From Streptomyces sp. A012304 (GTDB lineage Bacteria; Actinomycetota; Actinomycetes; Streptomycetales; Streptomycetaceae): DNA of 52,506 bases. Below are positions 37,362 to 45,768 of the stretch, one piece after another. The position numbers were made by a program, and so were the translations under genes. Location of the stretch: the NCBI RefSeq assembly GCF_026008495.1, contig NZ_BQUN01000113.1:1-52506 (forward strand), read 5' to 3'. Position 1 is the stretch's first letter. Each line of letters begins with the position of its first letter. The notes under the pieces were generated by a model. That model was not told the DNA's origin. It did not search any database and saw only the letters and a program-made list of their open reading frames with translations.

Positions 37362-39041
37362 GTGAGTCGACCCCGCATCGTGATCGTCGGAGCCGGTTTC
37401 GCCGGGTACCGGACGGCCCGCACCCTGGCGCGGGCGGCCCGGGGCCGGGCCGACATCACCCTGCTCAACCCCACCGACTACTTCCTGTACCTGCCGCTGC
37501 TGCCCCAGGTGGCCGCCGGCATCCTCGAACCGCGCCGGGTGACCGTCTCCCTGACCGGCACCCTGCCGGACGTACGGCTGGTGCTCGGCGAGGCCGGCCA
37601 GGTGGACCTCGACGCCCGCACCGTGCACTACACCGGCCCCGAGGGCGAACCGGGCACCCTGGCCTACGACCGGCTGGTGCTCGCCGCCGGCAGCGTCAAC
37701 AAGCTGCTGCCGATCCCCGGGGTCGCCGAGCACGCGCACGGCTTCCGCGGCCTGTCCGAGGCGCTCTACCTGCGCGACCACGTCACCCGCCAGATGGAGC
37801 TGGCGGCCACCGCCGACAACGCCGAGGAATGCGCCGCGCGCTGTACGTTCGTGGTGGTCGGCGCCGGTTACACCGGCACCGAAGTCGCCGCGCACGGGCA
37901 GTTGTTCACCGACGCGCTGGTGCGCTCCCACCCCCTGCGCAAGGGCATGCGGCCGCGCTGGCTGCTCCTCGACGTCGCCGAGCGCGTCCTGCCCGAACTG
38001 GACGAACGGCTCTCGCGCACCGCCGACGAAGCGCTGCGCGGGCGGGGTGTCGAGGTGCGCATGGGGACCTCGGTGAAGGAGGCCACCCGCGACGGAGTCC
38101 TGCTCACCGACGGCGAGTTCGTCGACACCCGCACCCTGGTGTGGTGCGTGGGCGTACGGCCCGATCCGCTCGCCGAGTCCCTCGGACTGCCCCTGGAACG
38201 CGGCCGGCTGCTCGTCGAGCCCACGCTCCAGGTGCCGGGCAGGCCCGAGGTGTTCGCGTGCGGGGACGCCGCGGCCGTGCCCGACCTGGAGAAGCCCGGC
38301 GCGTACACGCCGATGACGGCGCAGCACGCCTGGCGGCAGGGCAAGGTCGCCGGGCACAACATCGCCGCCTCCCTGACCGGGCGGGAGCTGCGGCCCTACC
38401 GGCACAAGGACATGGGGTTCGTCGTGGACCTCGGCGGCGTCAAGGCCGCCGCCAACCCGCTCGGCGTGCACCTCTCCGGTGCGGCGGCCGGCGCGGTCAC
38501 CCGCGGCTACCACCTCGCCGCCATGCCCGGCAACCGGGTGCGGGTCGCCGCCGACTGGCTGCTGGACGCCGTACTGCCGCGCCAGGCCGTGCAGTTGGGG
38601 CTCGTGCGGTCCTGGTCGGTGCCGTTGGACACGGCTTCCCCGGAGCTGGCCCGGGTGCCGGGCGGCCGCGAGCCCGCCGCGGCGGCCTCCGGATCCGGGG
38701 CGGCTGCCGGAGCGGGTGTCTTGCCGGAGGTGCCCGGCGGGGGCCGTGCGCAGACGCACGGGCCGTCCGGTGCCCAGGTGCACGGCGGGGCCCGTGAGGG
38801 CGACGACACCCAGACGATCACCGCTCCGACGCCGGACATCGCGAAGAACCAACCCGGCCCCGAGCCGGCGAAGAACCAGCCCGGCCCGGAGGCCGCGAAG
38901 AATCAGCCGGGGCCGGAGGCCGCGAAGAACCAGCCCGGCTCCGAGCCGGCGAAGAATCAGCCGGGCCCCGGGCGTGCCGAGGAGCGGCCCGCCCCCGGTC
39001 CGGTCAAGCGGTCCGAAGAACCTGCGGAAGGAGAGCAGTAA
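37362..39041 (+). CDS. NDH-2-like NAD(P)/FAD oxidoreductase with repeat tail
   Basis: 559 residues from GTG 37362 (GGAGG nine bases upstream). The first dinucleotide site is RIVIVGAGFAGYRTARTLAR (about 5-24), the second FVVVGAGYTGTEVAAHGQLF (about 164-183), and EVFACGDAAAVPD near 302 binds FAD. This is the layout of type II NADH:quinone reductases. After about residue 425 comes a Pro/Gly/Ala-rich tail of about 130 residues, which includes five copies of a nine-residue AKNQPG unit. It probably docks to the membrane and feeds electrons to quinone. The stop is five bases before the transketolase ATG; the three genes to 41816 look like one operon. Confidence 0.88.
   Translation: MSRPRIVIVGAGFAGYRTARTLARAARGRADITLLNPTDYFLYLPLLPQVAAGILEPRRVTVSLTGTLPDVRLVLGEAGQVDLDARTVHYTGPEGEPGTLAYDRLVLAAGSVNKLLPIPGVAEHAHGFRGLSEALYLRDHVTRQMELAATADNAEECAARCTFVVVGAGYTGTEVAAHGQLFTDALVRSHPLRKGMRPRWLLLDVAERVLPELDERLSRTADEALRGRGVEVRMGTSVKEATRDGVLLTDGEFVDTRTLVWCVGVRPDPLAESLGLPLERGRLLVEPTLQVPGRPEVFACGDAAAVPDLEKPGAYTPMTAQHAWRQGKVAGHNIAASLTGRELRPYRHKDMGFVVDLGGVKAAANPLGVHLSGAAAGAVTRGYHLAAMPGNRVRVAADWLLDAVLPRQAVQLGLVRSWSVPLDTASPELARVPGGREPAAAASGSGAAAGAGVLPEVPGGGRAQTHGPSGAQVHGGAREGDDTQTITAPTPDIAKNQPGPEPAKNQPGPEAAKNQPGPEAAKNQPGSEPAKNQPGPGRAEERPAPGPVKRSEEPAEGEQ
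38841..38975 (+). repeat. Five 27-bp in-frame tandem repeats
   Basis: Five direct copies of a 27-base unit encode AKNQPG(P/S)E(P/A)-type nonapeptides in the tail of the flavoprotein gene; the last copy ends in G-R. Copies differ mainly in third codon positions, so the peptide is kept more closely than the DNA. The number of copies could vary by slippage. Confidence 0.85.
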
Positions 39042-39045
39042 CCCG

Positions 39046-40893
39046 ATGGACACCGCCGAACTCACTGACCTCGGACAGCAGTTGCGCGTGGACAGCGTCC
39101 GTGCCTCCGCCGCCGCGGGATCCGGGCACCCGACCTCGTCGATGTCCGCCGCGGACCTGATGGCCGTGCTGCTGGCGAACCACCTCCGCTACGACTTCGA
39201 CCGCCCCGCCCACCCGGGCAACGACCGTTTCGTCCTCTCCAAGGGCCACGCCTCCCCGCTGCTGTACGCGGCCTACAAGGCGGCCGGCGCCGTCGACGAC
39301 GAGGAACTGCTCACCTTCCGCAAGCTCGGCAGCCGACTGGAGGGGCACCCGACCCCGCAGCGGCTGCCGTGGGTGGAGACCGCCACCGGCTCGCTCGGGC
39401 AGGGGCTCCCGGTGGGCGTCGGCATCGCGCTGGCCGCCGACCGGCTGGACCGCTCCGAGGCCCGGGTGTGGGTGCTGTGCGGGGACAGCGAGCTCGCCGA
39501 GGGCTCGGTGTGGGAGGCCGCCGAGCACGCCGGCCACGAGCACCTCGACAACCTCGTCGCGATCGTCGACGTCAACCGGCTCGGCCAGCGCGGTCCGACC
39601 CGGCACGGCCACGACCTCGACGCCTACGCCCGCCGCTTCCAGGCCTTCGGCTGGCACACCGTCGAGGTGGACGGCCACGACGTCGACGCGATCGACCGGG
39701 CGTACGGCGAGGCCGAGTCGACCAAGGGCCAGCCCACCGCGATCCTCGCCCGCACCCTGAAGGGCAAGGGCGTCGAGTCCGTCCAGGACCGCGAGGGCCT
39801 GCACGGCAAGCCGCTGCCGGAGGCCGACGAGGCGATCCAGGAACTCGGCGGGATCCGTGACCTGAGCGTCGAGGTGCACGAGCCGGCCCCGGCCCGCGTG
39901 CTGCACTCCGTGCCGGCCGGCCGTCTCGACCTGCCCCGCTGGGAGAGCGGCGAGGAGGTCGCCACCCGTGACGCGTTCGGCCGGGCGCTGGCCGCGCTCG
40001 GCGGCGCCCGCGCCGACGTCGTCGCCCTCGACGGGGAGGTCGGCGACTCCACCCGCACCGAGTTCTTCGCCAAGGAACACCCCGACCGCTTCTTCGAGTG
40101 CTACATCGCCGAGCAGCAGCTGGTCGCCGCCTCGGTGGGGATGGCGGCGCGCGGCCGGGTGCCGTACGCCTCCACCTTCGCGGCCTTCCTGACCCGCGCC
40201 TACGACTTCGTGCGCATGGCCTCCATCAGCGGGGCCGCGATCAACCTGGTCGGCTCGCACGCCGGGGTCGCCATCGGACAGGACGGGCCCTCGCAGATGG
40301 GCCTGGAGGACCTGGCGATGATGCGGGCCGTGCACGGTTCGACCGTGCTGTACCCGTGCGACGCGAACCAGACGGCACGGCTGACGGCCGCCATGGCCGA
40401 TCTCGACGGCATCCGCTACCTGCGCACCTCGCGCGGCGCCTCGCCGGTGATCTACGGCCCCGACGAGGACTTCCCGGTGGGCGGCAGCAAGGTGCTGCGC
40501 TCGTCCGACGGGGACCGGCTCACCCTCGTCGCGGCCGGCGTCACCGTCCACGAGGCACTGAAGGCCGCCGACGCACTGGCCGGCGAGGGCATCTCCGTAC
40601 GGGTCGTCGACCTGTACTCGGTCAAGCCCGTCGACAAGGAGTGTCTGCGGCGGGCCGCCGAGGAGACCGGCTGTCTGGTGACCGTGGAGGACCACCACGA
40701 GGAGGGCGGTCTCGGGGACGCCGTCCTGGACGCCTTCGTCGACGGCCGGCCCGTGCCCCGCCTGGTGCGGCTGGCCGTGCGGACCATGCCGGGCTCGGCG
40801 AGCCCCGAGGAGCAGCTGCACGCGGCCGGCATCGACGCCGAGTCGATCGCGGTCTCCGCCCGGCTGCTGGTGGAGACGGCGGTCGTACCGTGA
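39046..40893 (+). CDS. tkt: Transketolase
   Basis: 615 residues from ATG 39046. Thiamine-diphosphate motifs: SGHPTSSMSAADLMAVLLAN near the start, RFVLSKGHASPLLYAAYKAA, ATGSLGQGLPVGVGIALAAD, and the GDSELAEGSVWEAAEHAGHE metal-binding motif (GDxxxxEGxxxEA). The pyrimidine-binding Glu falls in YIAEQQLVAASVGMAARGRV, and NLVGSHAGVAIGQDGPSQM follows. It moves two-carbon units in the pentose phosphate pathway. This is likely a second transketolase, since the main copy in Streptomyces lies with other pentose-phosphate genes. It is coupled to the flavoprotein gene upstream and overlaps the LigD-like gene by four bases. Confidence 0.92.
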   Translation: MDTAELTDLGQQLRVDSVRASAAAGSGHPTSSMSAADLMAVLLANHLRYDFDRPAHPGNDRFVLSKGHASPLLYAAYKAAGAVDDEELLTFRKLGSRLEGHPTPQRLPWVETATGSLGQGLPVGVGIALAADRLDRSEARVWVLCGDSELAEGSVWEAAEHAGHEHLDNLVAIVDVNRLGQRGPTRHGHDLDAYARRFQAFGWHTVEVDGHDVDAIDRAYGEAESTKGQPTAILARTLKGKGVESVQDREGLHGKPLPEADEAIQELGGIRDLSVEVHEPAPARVLHSVPAGRLDLPRWESGEEVATRDAFGRALAALGGARADVVALDGEVGDSTRTEFFAKEHPDRFFECYIAEQQLVAASVGMAARGRVPYASTFAAFLTRAYDFVRMASISGAAINLVGSHAGVAIGQDGPSQMGLEDLAMMRAVHGSTVLYPCDANQTARLTAAMADLDGIRYLRTSRGASPVIYGPDEDFPVGGSKVLRSSDGDRLTLVAAGVTVHEALKAADALAGEGISVRVVDLYSVKPVDKECLRRAAEETGCLVTVEDHHEEGGLGDAVLDAFVDGRPVPRLVRLAVRTMPGSASPEEQLHAAGIDAESIAVSARLLVETAVVP

Positions 40894-41816
40894 GCGGTGC
40901 GGACGTCCGCCGGGTGCGGGCCGGCCGCCGGACCGTCGAGGTGCACCGGCCGGACAAGGTGCTCCTCCCCGGCGACGGCACCGGCAAGGACCGCACCAAG
41001 GCCGACCTCGTCGCGTACTACCGGTCGGTCGCCGCGTTCATGCTGCCGCACCTGCGCGGACGTCCGCTGATGCTGGAGCGCCACCCCGACGGCCCGGACG
41101 GGCCCCGGTTCATGCAGAAGAACACCCCCGAGCACTACCCGGAGTGGATCAGGCGGGTGGAGGTGCCCAAGGAGGACGGCACCGTCCGCCACACCGTGTG
41201 CGACGACTCCGCCACCCTCGCCTTCCTCGCCGACCAGGCCTGCCTCACCCTGCACCGCTGGCTGTCGCGGGCCGACCGGATCGACCACCCGGACCTGATG
41301 GTCTTCGACCTCGACCCGGGCGGTGACGATTTCACGCCCGTCCGTGACGCGGCCCGGTGGCTGGGCGAGCTGCTGGACGAGCTGCGGCTGCCGTCGGCCC
41401 TGATGACGACCGGCTCGCGCGGACTGCACGTCGTCGTCCCTCTCGACGGGCGCCACCACGTCGACGAGGTGCGCGCCTTCGCCCGGGACGCCGCCGACCT
41501 GCTCGCCGCCGAACATCCCGACCGGCTCACCACCGCCGCCCGCAAGAAGGACCGCGGCGAGCGGCTCTACCTGGACGTGCAGCGCAACGGCTACGCGCAG
41601 ACCGCGGTCGCCCCCTACACCGTCCGAGCCCGGCCCGGCGCGCCCGTCGCCGTGCCCGTCAGCTGGGCACAGCTCGACGATCCCGAGCTCGGGCCGCGTC
41701 GCTGGACCATCGCCGACGCCGTCGAGCAGGCCCGTACCGGGCCGTGGTCGGACCTGCCGCGCCGGGGCCGCGCGCTCGGGCCCGCCCGGCGCCGCCTCGA
41801 CGCACTGCGTGGCTGA
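40890..41816 (+). CDS. Stand-alone LigD-type polymerase domain protein
   Basis: 308 residues from GTG 40890. It matches the primase-polymerase (LigD-Pol/AEP) domain: RPDKVLLPGDGTGKDRTKAD and PHLRGRPLMLERHPDGPDGP at the start, FMQKNTPEHYPEWI, the metal-binding pair in LMVFDLDPGGDD, then TTGSRGLHVVVPLDGRHHVD and KKDRGERLYLDVQRNGYAQT with the third acidic residue. In bacterial end joining the domain fills gaps, preferring ribonucleotides. No ligase or Ku gene is next to it. It is translationally coupled to the transketolase. Confidence 0.9.
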   Translation: MSGADVRRVRAGRRTVEVHRPDKVLLPGDGTGKDRTKADLVAYYRSVAAFMLPHLRGRPLMLERHPDGPDGPRFMQKNTPEHYPEWIRRVEVPKEDGTVRHTVCDDSATLAFLADQACLTLHRWLSRADRIDHPDLMVFDLDPGGDDFTPVRDAARWLGELLDELRLPSALMTTGSRGLHVVVPLDGRHHVDEVRAFARDAADLLAAEHPDRLTTAARKKDRGERLYLDVQRNGYAQTAVAPYTVRARPGAPVAVPVSWAQLDDPELGPRRWTIADAVEQARTGPWSDLPRRGRALGPARRRLDALRG

Positions 41817-41874
41817 TACACATACCGCCGGTGTGCAGGCTCTGGGGACCTGTGACGGTGCCGCATGCCCTCGT

Positions 41875-41911
41875 GAAGGTTTGGCCAAGGACCTTCCGGC
41901 CACCCGGAAGG
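41875..41911 (+). promoter_or_regulatory. Leader hairpins that include the gvpO ribosome site
   Basis: CCTTCCGG (41892-41899) pairs perfectly with CCGGAAGG (41904-41911), and the second arm contains the first half of the AAGGAGAGG ribosome site. Alternatively GAAGGT (41875-41880) pairs with ACCTTC (41891-41896), which frees that site. The two structures exclude each other. The gene starts at 41922. Confidence 0.45.
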
Positions 41912-41921
41912 AGAGGTGGCC

Positions 41922-42260
41922 ATGTCGAACACAAAAAGCACATCTGATCCCCAGACTTCACACGACGGCCGGAAAGGCGAGGGCGACATGCCGAGCCCTA
42001 TGGAGGTGCTGCGTCAGGCGCGCGCCCAGTTGTCCGAGCTGACCGGCATGACCGCCGAGAGCGTCTCGTCCTTCGAGCAGACGGAGGACGGCTGGTCCCT
42101 GGAGGTGGAGGTCCTCGAACTGGAGCGGGTGCCCGACACCATGAGCCTGATGGCGAGCTACCAGGTCGAACTCGACCCCGAGGGGCAGCTCACCGGCTAC
42201 CGCCGCGTCCGCCGCTACGAACGCGGGCGGGCCGACGCCCACCGGCCCGGCGGGCGCTAG
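41922..42260 (+). CDS. gvpO: Gas vesicle protein GvpO
   Basis: 112 residues from ATG 41922, five bases after AAGGAGAGG. A disordered polar N-terminus of about 25 residues precedes the GvpO domain: VLRQARAQLSELTGMTAESV, then WSLEVEVLELERVPDTMSLM, YQVELDPEGQLTGYRRVRRY. In haloarchaea GvpO is an accessory protein needed for vesicle formation. It is the first gene of the Streptomyces-order gvp cluster, and its leader may switch by hairpins. Confidence 0.9.
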   Translation: MSNTKSTSDPQTSHDGRKGEGDMPSPMEVLRQARAQLSELTGMTAESVSSFEQTEDGWSLEVEVLELERVPDTMSLMASYQVELDPEGQLTGYRRVRRYERGRADAHRPGGR

Positions 42261-42354
42261 CCGGCTCAGGGCCACACTCCAAAAGGGCACCGTCCACATC
42301 ATTCGCCAGATCACCCGGCAGACATCACCCGTCAGACAAGGAGGTGCGGTCGGC

Positions 42355-42786
42355 ATGACCGTAGTCCCGGCACAGCAGTCCGGTGGCGGAGGCGGCTCCA
42401 GCGGCCTCTACGACGTCCTGGAGCTCGTACTCGACAGGGGGCTCGTCATCGACGCGTTCGTGCGGGTCTCCCTGGTCGGTATAGAGATCCTGAAGATCGA
42501 CGTGCGTGTCGTCGTGGCCAGCGTCGACACGTATCTGCGCTTCGCCGAGGCGTGCAACCGACTCGACCTGGAGGCCGGCCCGCGCAAGAGCCCGGGGCTG
42601 CCCGACGTCGTGGGCGAGATCACCGAGTCCGGCGCGCGCGGCAAGTCCAAGGGGGCGCTGTCCGGCGCCGCCGAGACCGTCTCCGACGCCTTCAAGCAGG
42701 CCCGTGACGAGGCCTCCGGCGAGACGGAGTCCCGGCCGCGGCCCCGCAAGTCCACGGCCTCGCGCCGGAAGGAGGAGCAGGAGTGA
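42355..42786 (+). CDS. gvpA: Gas vesicle structural protein GvpA (extended)
   Basis: 143 residues. Residues about 20-72 hold the GvpA domain: LYDVLELVLDRGLVIDAFVR, VSLVGIEILKIDVRVVVASV, DTYLRFAEAC; this amphipathic fold forms the ribs of the vesicle wall. A tail of about 70 residues rich in Lys, Arg, Ser and Glu follows, which normal 70-residue GvpA lacks. AAGGAGG lies eight bases before ATG 42355. The stop overlaps the next start (GTGA). As in other Streptomyces, whether it builds vesicles is an open question. Confidence 0.92.
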   Translation: MTVVPAQQSGGGGGSSGLYDVLELVLDRGLVIDAFVRVSLVGIEILKIDVRVVVASVDTYLRFAEACNRLDLEAGPRKSPGLPDVVGEITESGARGKSKGALSGAAETVSDAFKQARDEASGETESRPRPRKSTASRRKEEQE

Positions 42787-43553
42787 GCACGTACGTCTAC
42801 GGCATCACCGCGAGCTCGCATCCGGCCCTCCCCGAAGACATGGGCGGTGTGGGCGAGCCGCCCATGCCGGTGCGGGTGCTGAAGGAGGGCGACCTGGCGG
42901 CGATCGTCAGCGACGCACCGGAGAACCTGCGCCCCAAGCGCAAGGACCTGCTGGCGCACCAGAACGTCCTCGCCGAGGCGGGCGCGGCGGGCTGTGTGCT
43001 GCCCATGCGGTTCGGCAGCGTCGCCCCCGACGACAAGTCCGTCACCGGTGTGCTCGCCGAGCGCGCCGAGCACTACGCCGAGCGGCTGCGAGCCCTGGAC
43101 GGCAAGGTCGAGTACAACGTCAAGGCCACCCACGTCGAGGAGGCCGTGCTGCACCAGGTCATGGCCGAGAGCCCCGAACTGCGAGCGCTCGCCGAGGCCA
43201 ACCGGCAGGCCGGCGGCGGCACCTACGAGCAGCGGTTGCAACTCGGCGAGATGGTGGCGGCGACGGTCAAGGCCCGCGAGGCGCAGGACGCGACGGAGAT
43301 CCAGCAGGCCCTGGAGCCGCTGGCCGCCGCCGTCAGCGTGGGCCCCGAGTCCACGGGCTGGCTGGCCAATGTGTCGTTCCTGGTAGCCCGGGACACGGCC
43401 GGGGACTTCATCGCCGCGGCGGAGGGACTGCGCGAGAACCGCCCGTACCTCGATGTGCGGGTCAACGGGCCGCTGCCGCCGTACAGCTTCGTCGAGCCCG
43501 GCCCGGCCCAGCCCGCGGGCACGGTCGGTGAGGCGGCCGGCGCGGGCGAGTAG
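42783..43553 (+). CDS. gvpF: Gas vesicle protein GvpF
   Basis: 256 residues of the GvpF/GvpL family from GTG 42783. It begins STYVYGITASSHPAL and has the KDLLAHQNVLAEA, CVLPMRFGSVAPD and PYLDVRVNGPLPPYSFVEP segments that recur in GvpL later in the cluster. GvpF binds GvpA and is thought to seed or chaperone assembly. The last 15 residues are Ala/Gly-rich. It overlaps gvpA by four bases. Confidence 0.92.
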   Translation: MSTYVYGITASSHPALPEDMGGVGEPPMPVRVLKEGDLAAIVSDAPENLRPKRKDLLAHQNVLAEAGAAGCVLPMRFGSVAPDDKSVTGVLAERAEHYAERLRALDGKVEYNVKATHVEEAVLHQVMAESPELRALAEANRQAGGGTYEQRLQLGEMVAATVKAREAQDATEIQQALEPLAAAVSVGPESTGWLANVSFLVARDTAGDFIAAAEGLRENRPYLDVRVNGPLPPYSFVEPGPAQPAGTVGEAAGAGE

Positions 43554-43580
43554 CGGACCACTGAGCGGAGGAGCAGGGAG

Positions 43581-43844
43581 ATGGGCCTGATCACGGAAGT
43601 ACTGCTGCTGCCGTTCGCACCGGTGCGCGGCAGCGCGTGGGTGATCGAACAGGTCCTCCACGAGGCCGAACGGATCTACTACGACCCCTCAGCGGTCCGG
43701 GCCGAACTCTCCCGGCTCGAGGAGCGGCTGGAGGCCGGAGAGATCACCGAGGAGGAATTCGACCAGGCGGAGGACGAACTTCTCGACCGGCTGGAGATCG
43801 CCCTGCGCCGCGGCGCGGGAACGGACGACGGGACAGCACGATGA
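43581..43844 (+). CDS. gvpG: Gas vesicle protein GvpG
   Basis: 87 residues: a hydrophobic start (LITEVLLLPFAPVRGSAWVI), then a long charged coil RAELSRLEERLEAGEITEEE and FDQAEDELLDRLEIALRRGA. This is the typical GvpG, a small accessory protein that interacts with GvpF and GvpL. GGAG sits ahead of ATG 43581. The stop overlaps the gvpY ATG (ATGA). Confidence 0.9.
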   Translation: MGLITEVLLLPFAPVRGSAWVIEQVLHEAERIYYDPSAVRAELSRLEERLEAGEITEEEFDQAEDELLDRLEIALRRGAGTDDGTAR

Positions 43845-44533
43845 ACCGGATGGGACTGGGCCTCGCGGTAGGGGCCGGGTACGTCCTCGGACGTACCAAG
43901 AAGATGAAGCTGGCCTTCGCGCTCGGCTCGCTGGCGGCGGGCAAGCGCGCGGGTGTGAGCCCGCGGGCGCTGACGGACCTGGTGTCCCGGCAGCTGAAGG
44001 AGAACCCGCAGCTCAAGGAGGTCGGGGGCCAGCTCCGGGAGGATCTGCGCGGGGTCGGCAAGGCGGCCTCGGGAGCCATGGTGGAGCGACAGCTCGACGC
44101 GCTCGCCGACCGGCTGCACGGCCGTACGGCGCAGGTCCGCGACCGGCTCGAGGGCACCGCCGATCAGGCGGACGAGGCCGGCGACGAGGACCGTCGCGAA
44201 GGCCGGGAGAGCCGGGAGGAGGGCCAGGGGGAGGGCCGGGAGGAAAGCCAGGACGAGGCCCGTGAGGAGGCTCGCGGCGAGGACCGCGGCGAGGACCGCG
44301 ACGAGGAATCGCCGCAGGGACAGAAGACCGCGGCAGGCAAGGCGCCGGGGAAGCAGGCCGCCAAGAAGGCCCCCGGGAAGAAGGCCCCCGCCGGGAAGGC
44401 GCCCGCGAGGAAGGCGGCCTCGGGCCGTGCGGCGGCCGCGAAGAAGGCCGCGGCCTCCGGCCGGTCGGCGGCCGCGGCGGCGCGTCGCACGACGGCCCGC
44501 GCCGGAGGAACGAAGGGAGGCGGTGAGCGATGA
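43841..44533 (+). CDS. gvpY: GvpY-like protein with acidic and histone-like tails
   Basis: 230 residues. The first 100 (GLGLAVGAGYVLGRTKKMKL, AFALGSLAAGKRAGVSPRAL, then a helical segment) look folded and membrane-apposed. Next comes an acidic block (about 118-160, repeated RE/EE/DR units) and a Lys/Ala-rich block (about 165-230, KAPGKKAP and RAAAAKKAA units), similar to histone H1-like tails. The position, behind gvpG and ahead of an SRPBCC gene, is that of gvpY in the S. coelicolor cluster; function unknown. It starts inside gvpG and overlaps gvpZ (ATGA). Confidence 0.8.
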   Translation: MNRMGLGLAVGAGYVLGRTKKMKLAFALGSLAAGKRAGVSPRALTDLVSRQLKENPQLKEVGGQLREDLRGVGKAASGAMVERQLDALADRLHGRTAQVRDRLEGTADQADEAGDEDRREGRESREEGQGEGREESQDEAREEARGEDRGEDRDEESPQGQKTAAGKAPGKQAAKKAPGKKAPAGKAPARKAASGRAAAAKKAAASGRSAAAAARRTTARAGGTKGGGER

Positions 44534-45768
44534 CCGAGGCACTCGGAACGGCGACATCGGCGGTGTCTTCGGCGGGCAAGGCGGCCGGCGGGACGGCGGG
44601 CAAGGCGGCCGGGGGCAACCCGCTCGCCGGTGTGGCGCAGAGCGAGGCCGCCGACCGGCTGAAGGCGGAGGTGCAGGAGTACCTCGGCGCCCAGGCCCAG
44701 CGCGTGCTGGTCGGCGTCGGCCGCAAGCTCGGCGAGACCACCGCGAGACTGAACGACATCGCCGAGGGCAAGAGCCCCGGTTTCGCCAAGCTGGCCCTGG
44801 ACGGCGGCCGCAAGCTGGCCGACGGCAAGAGCCCGCTGCGCACCGCGCTGGAGCTGGGCGCCTCACGCGCCAAGGACAGCGTGACCGGCGCCCTGCACAA
44901 CCTCACCGGCGGCAAGGACAAGGGCAAGCGCAAGGGACGCGCGGGCGCCAAGCCCACGGTCATCATGGAGCACGTCGACGTCGGCGTGCCGCTGCGCACG
45001 GCCTACGACCAGTGGACCCAGTACCAGGACTTCAGCACCTTCGCCAAGGGCGTCAAGAGCGCGAGCCGCGACGACGACACCCACACCGACTGGCAGCTGA
45101 AGGTCTTCTGGTCCAACCGCAGCTGGAAGGCGCACACCACCGAGCAGATACCGGACGATCGCATCTCCTGGACGTCGGAGGGCGCCAAGGGCACGACGAA
45201 GGGCGTCGTCTCCTTCCACCGCCTCGCCGACAACCTCACCCGCGTCCTGCTGGTCATCGAGTACTACCCCCAGGGGCTGTTCGAGAAGACCGGCAACCTG
45301 TGGCGCGCCCAGGGCCGCCGCGCCCGCCTCGACCTGAAGAACTACGTCCGCTTCATCACCCTCAAGGGAGAGGCCGAGGACGGCTGGCGCGGCGAGATCC
45401 AAGACGGCGAGGTCGTCCGCTCCCACGAGGACGCGCTGGCCGAGGAGAGCGACGAGGACGAGGCCCCCGAGGGCCGTGAGGATCAGGAAGACGAAGACCA
45501 GGAAGCGCAGGAGGGCCGGGAAGAGTACGAGGACGAGGGCGAGCCGGGGGAGGACGAGGAGCCCGAGGCCGAGTACGAGGAGGCCGAAGACGAGTACGAC
45601 GAGGAGGACGAGGCCGAGCCGGAGGAGGACGAGGAGGCCGAAGGCGAGTACGACGAGGAGGACGAGGAAGAGGACGAGGCCCCTGAGGCCGAGTACGAGG
45701 AGGGCGGCCAGTACGACGAGGCCGACGAGGGCGACGAGACCGACAAGGGCGACGGGAGCCGGCGATGA
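44530..45768 (+). CDS. gvpZ: GvpZ-like SRPBCC protein with acidic tail
   Basis: 412 residues. The first 140 are Ala/Gly/Lys-rich helices; an SRPBCC (polyketide cyclase/Bet v1-like) domain spans about 145-290 (VIMEHVDVGVPLRTAYDQWT, DFSTFAKGVKSASRDDDTHT, VFWSNRSWKAHTTEQIPDDR). The last 115 residues are almost only Glu and Asp with Tyr and Gly (about 45430-45765), a strongly acidic tail opposite in charge to the basic tail of the upstream protein. The gene is the usual gvpZ of the Streptomyces order. It may bind a hydrophobic ligand or the membrane; function unknown. ATGA overlaps both sides. Confidence 0.8.
   Translation: MTEALGTATSAVSSAGKAAGGTAGKAAGGNPLAGVAQSEAADRLKAEVQEYLGAQAQRVLVGVGRKLGETTARLNDIAEGKSPGFAKLALDGGRKLADGKSPLRTALELGASRAKDSVTGALHNLTGGKDKGKRKGRAGAKPTVIMEHVDVGVPLRTAYDQWTQYQDFSTFAKGVKSASRDDDTHTDWQLKVFWSNRSWKAHTTEQIPDDRISWTSEGAKGTTKGVVSFHRLADNLTRVLLVIEYYPQGLFEKTGNLWRAQGRRARLDLKNYVRFITLKGEAEDGWRGEIQDGEVVRSHEDALAEESDEDEAPEGREDQEDEDQEAQEGREEYEDEGEPGEDEEPEAEYEEAEDEYDEEDEAEPEEDEEAEGEYDEEDEEEDEAPEAEYEEGGQYDEADEGDETDKGDGSRR

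Noticed and set aside
38841..38975. CRISPR-like direct repeats
   Set aside because: The repeats are contiguous, in frame and without spacers; they encode a peptide repeat.
39004..40821. A 605-codon open frame opposite the transketolase
   Set aside because: Shadow of the transketolase; rich in Arg, Gly and His without a domain pattern.
45430..45765. Low-complexity GAGGA-rich stretch as a DNA repeat element
   Set aside because: It is the in-frame acidic tail of the gvpZ product, with no unit length.
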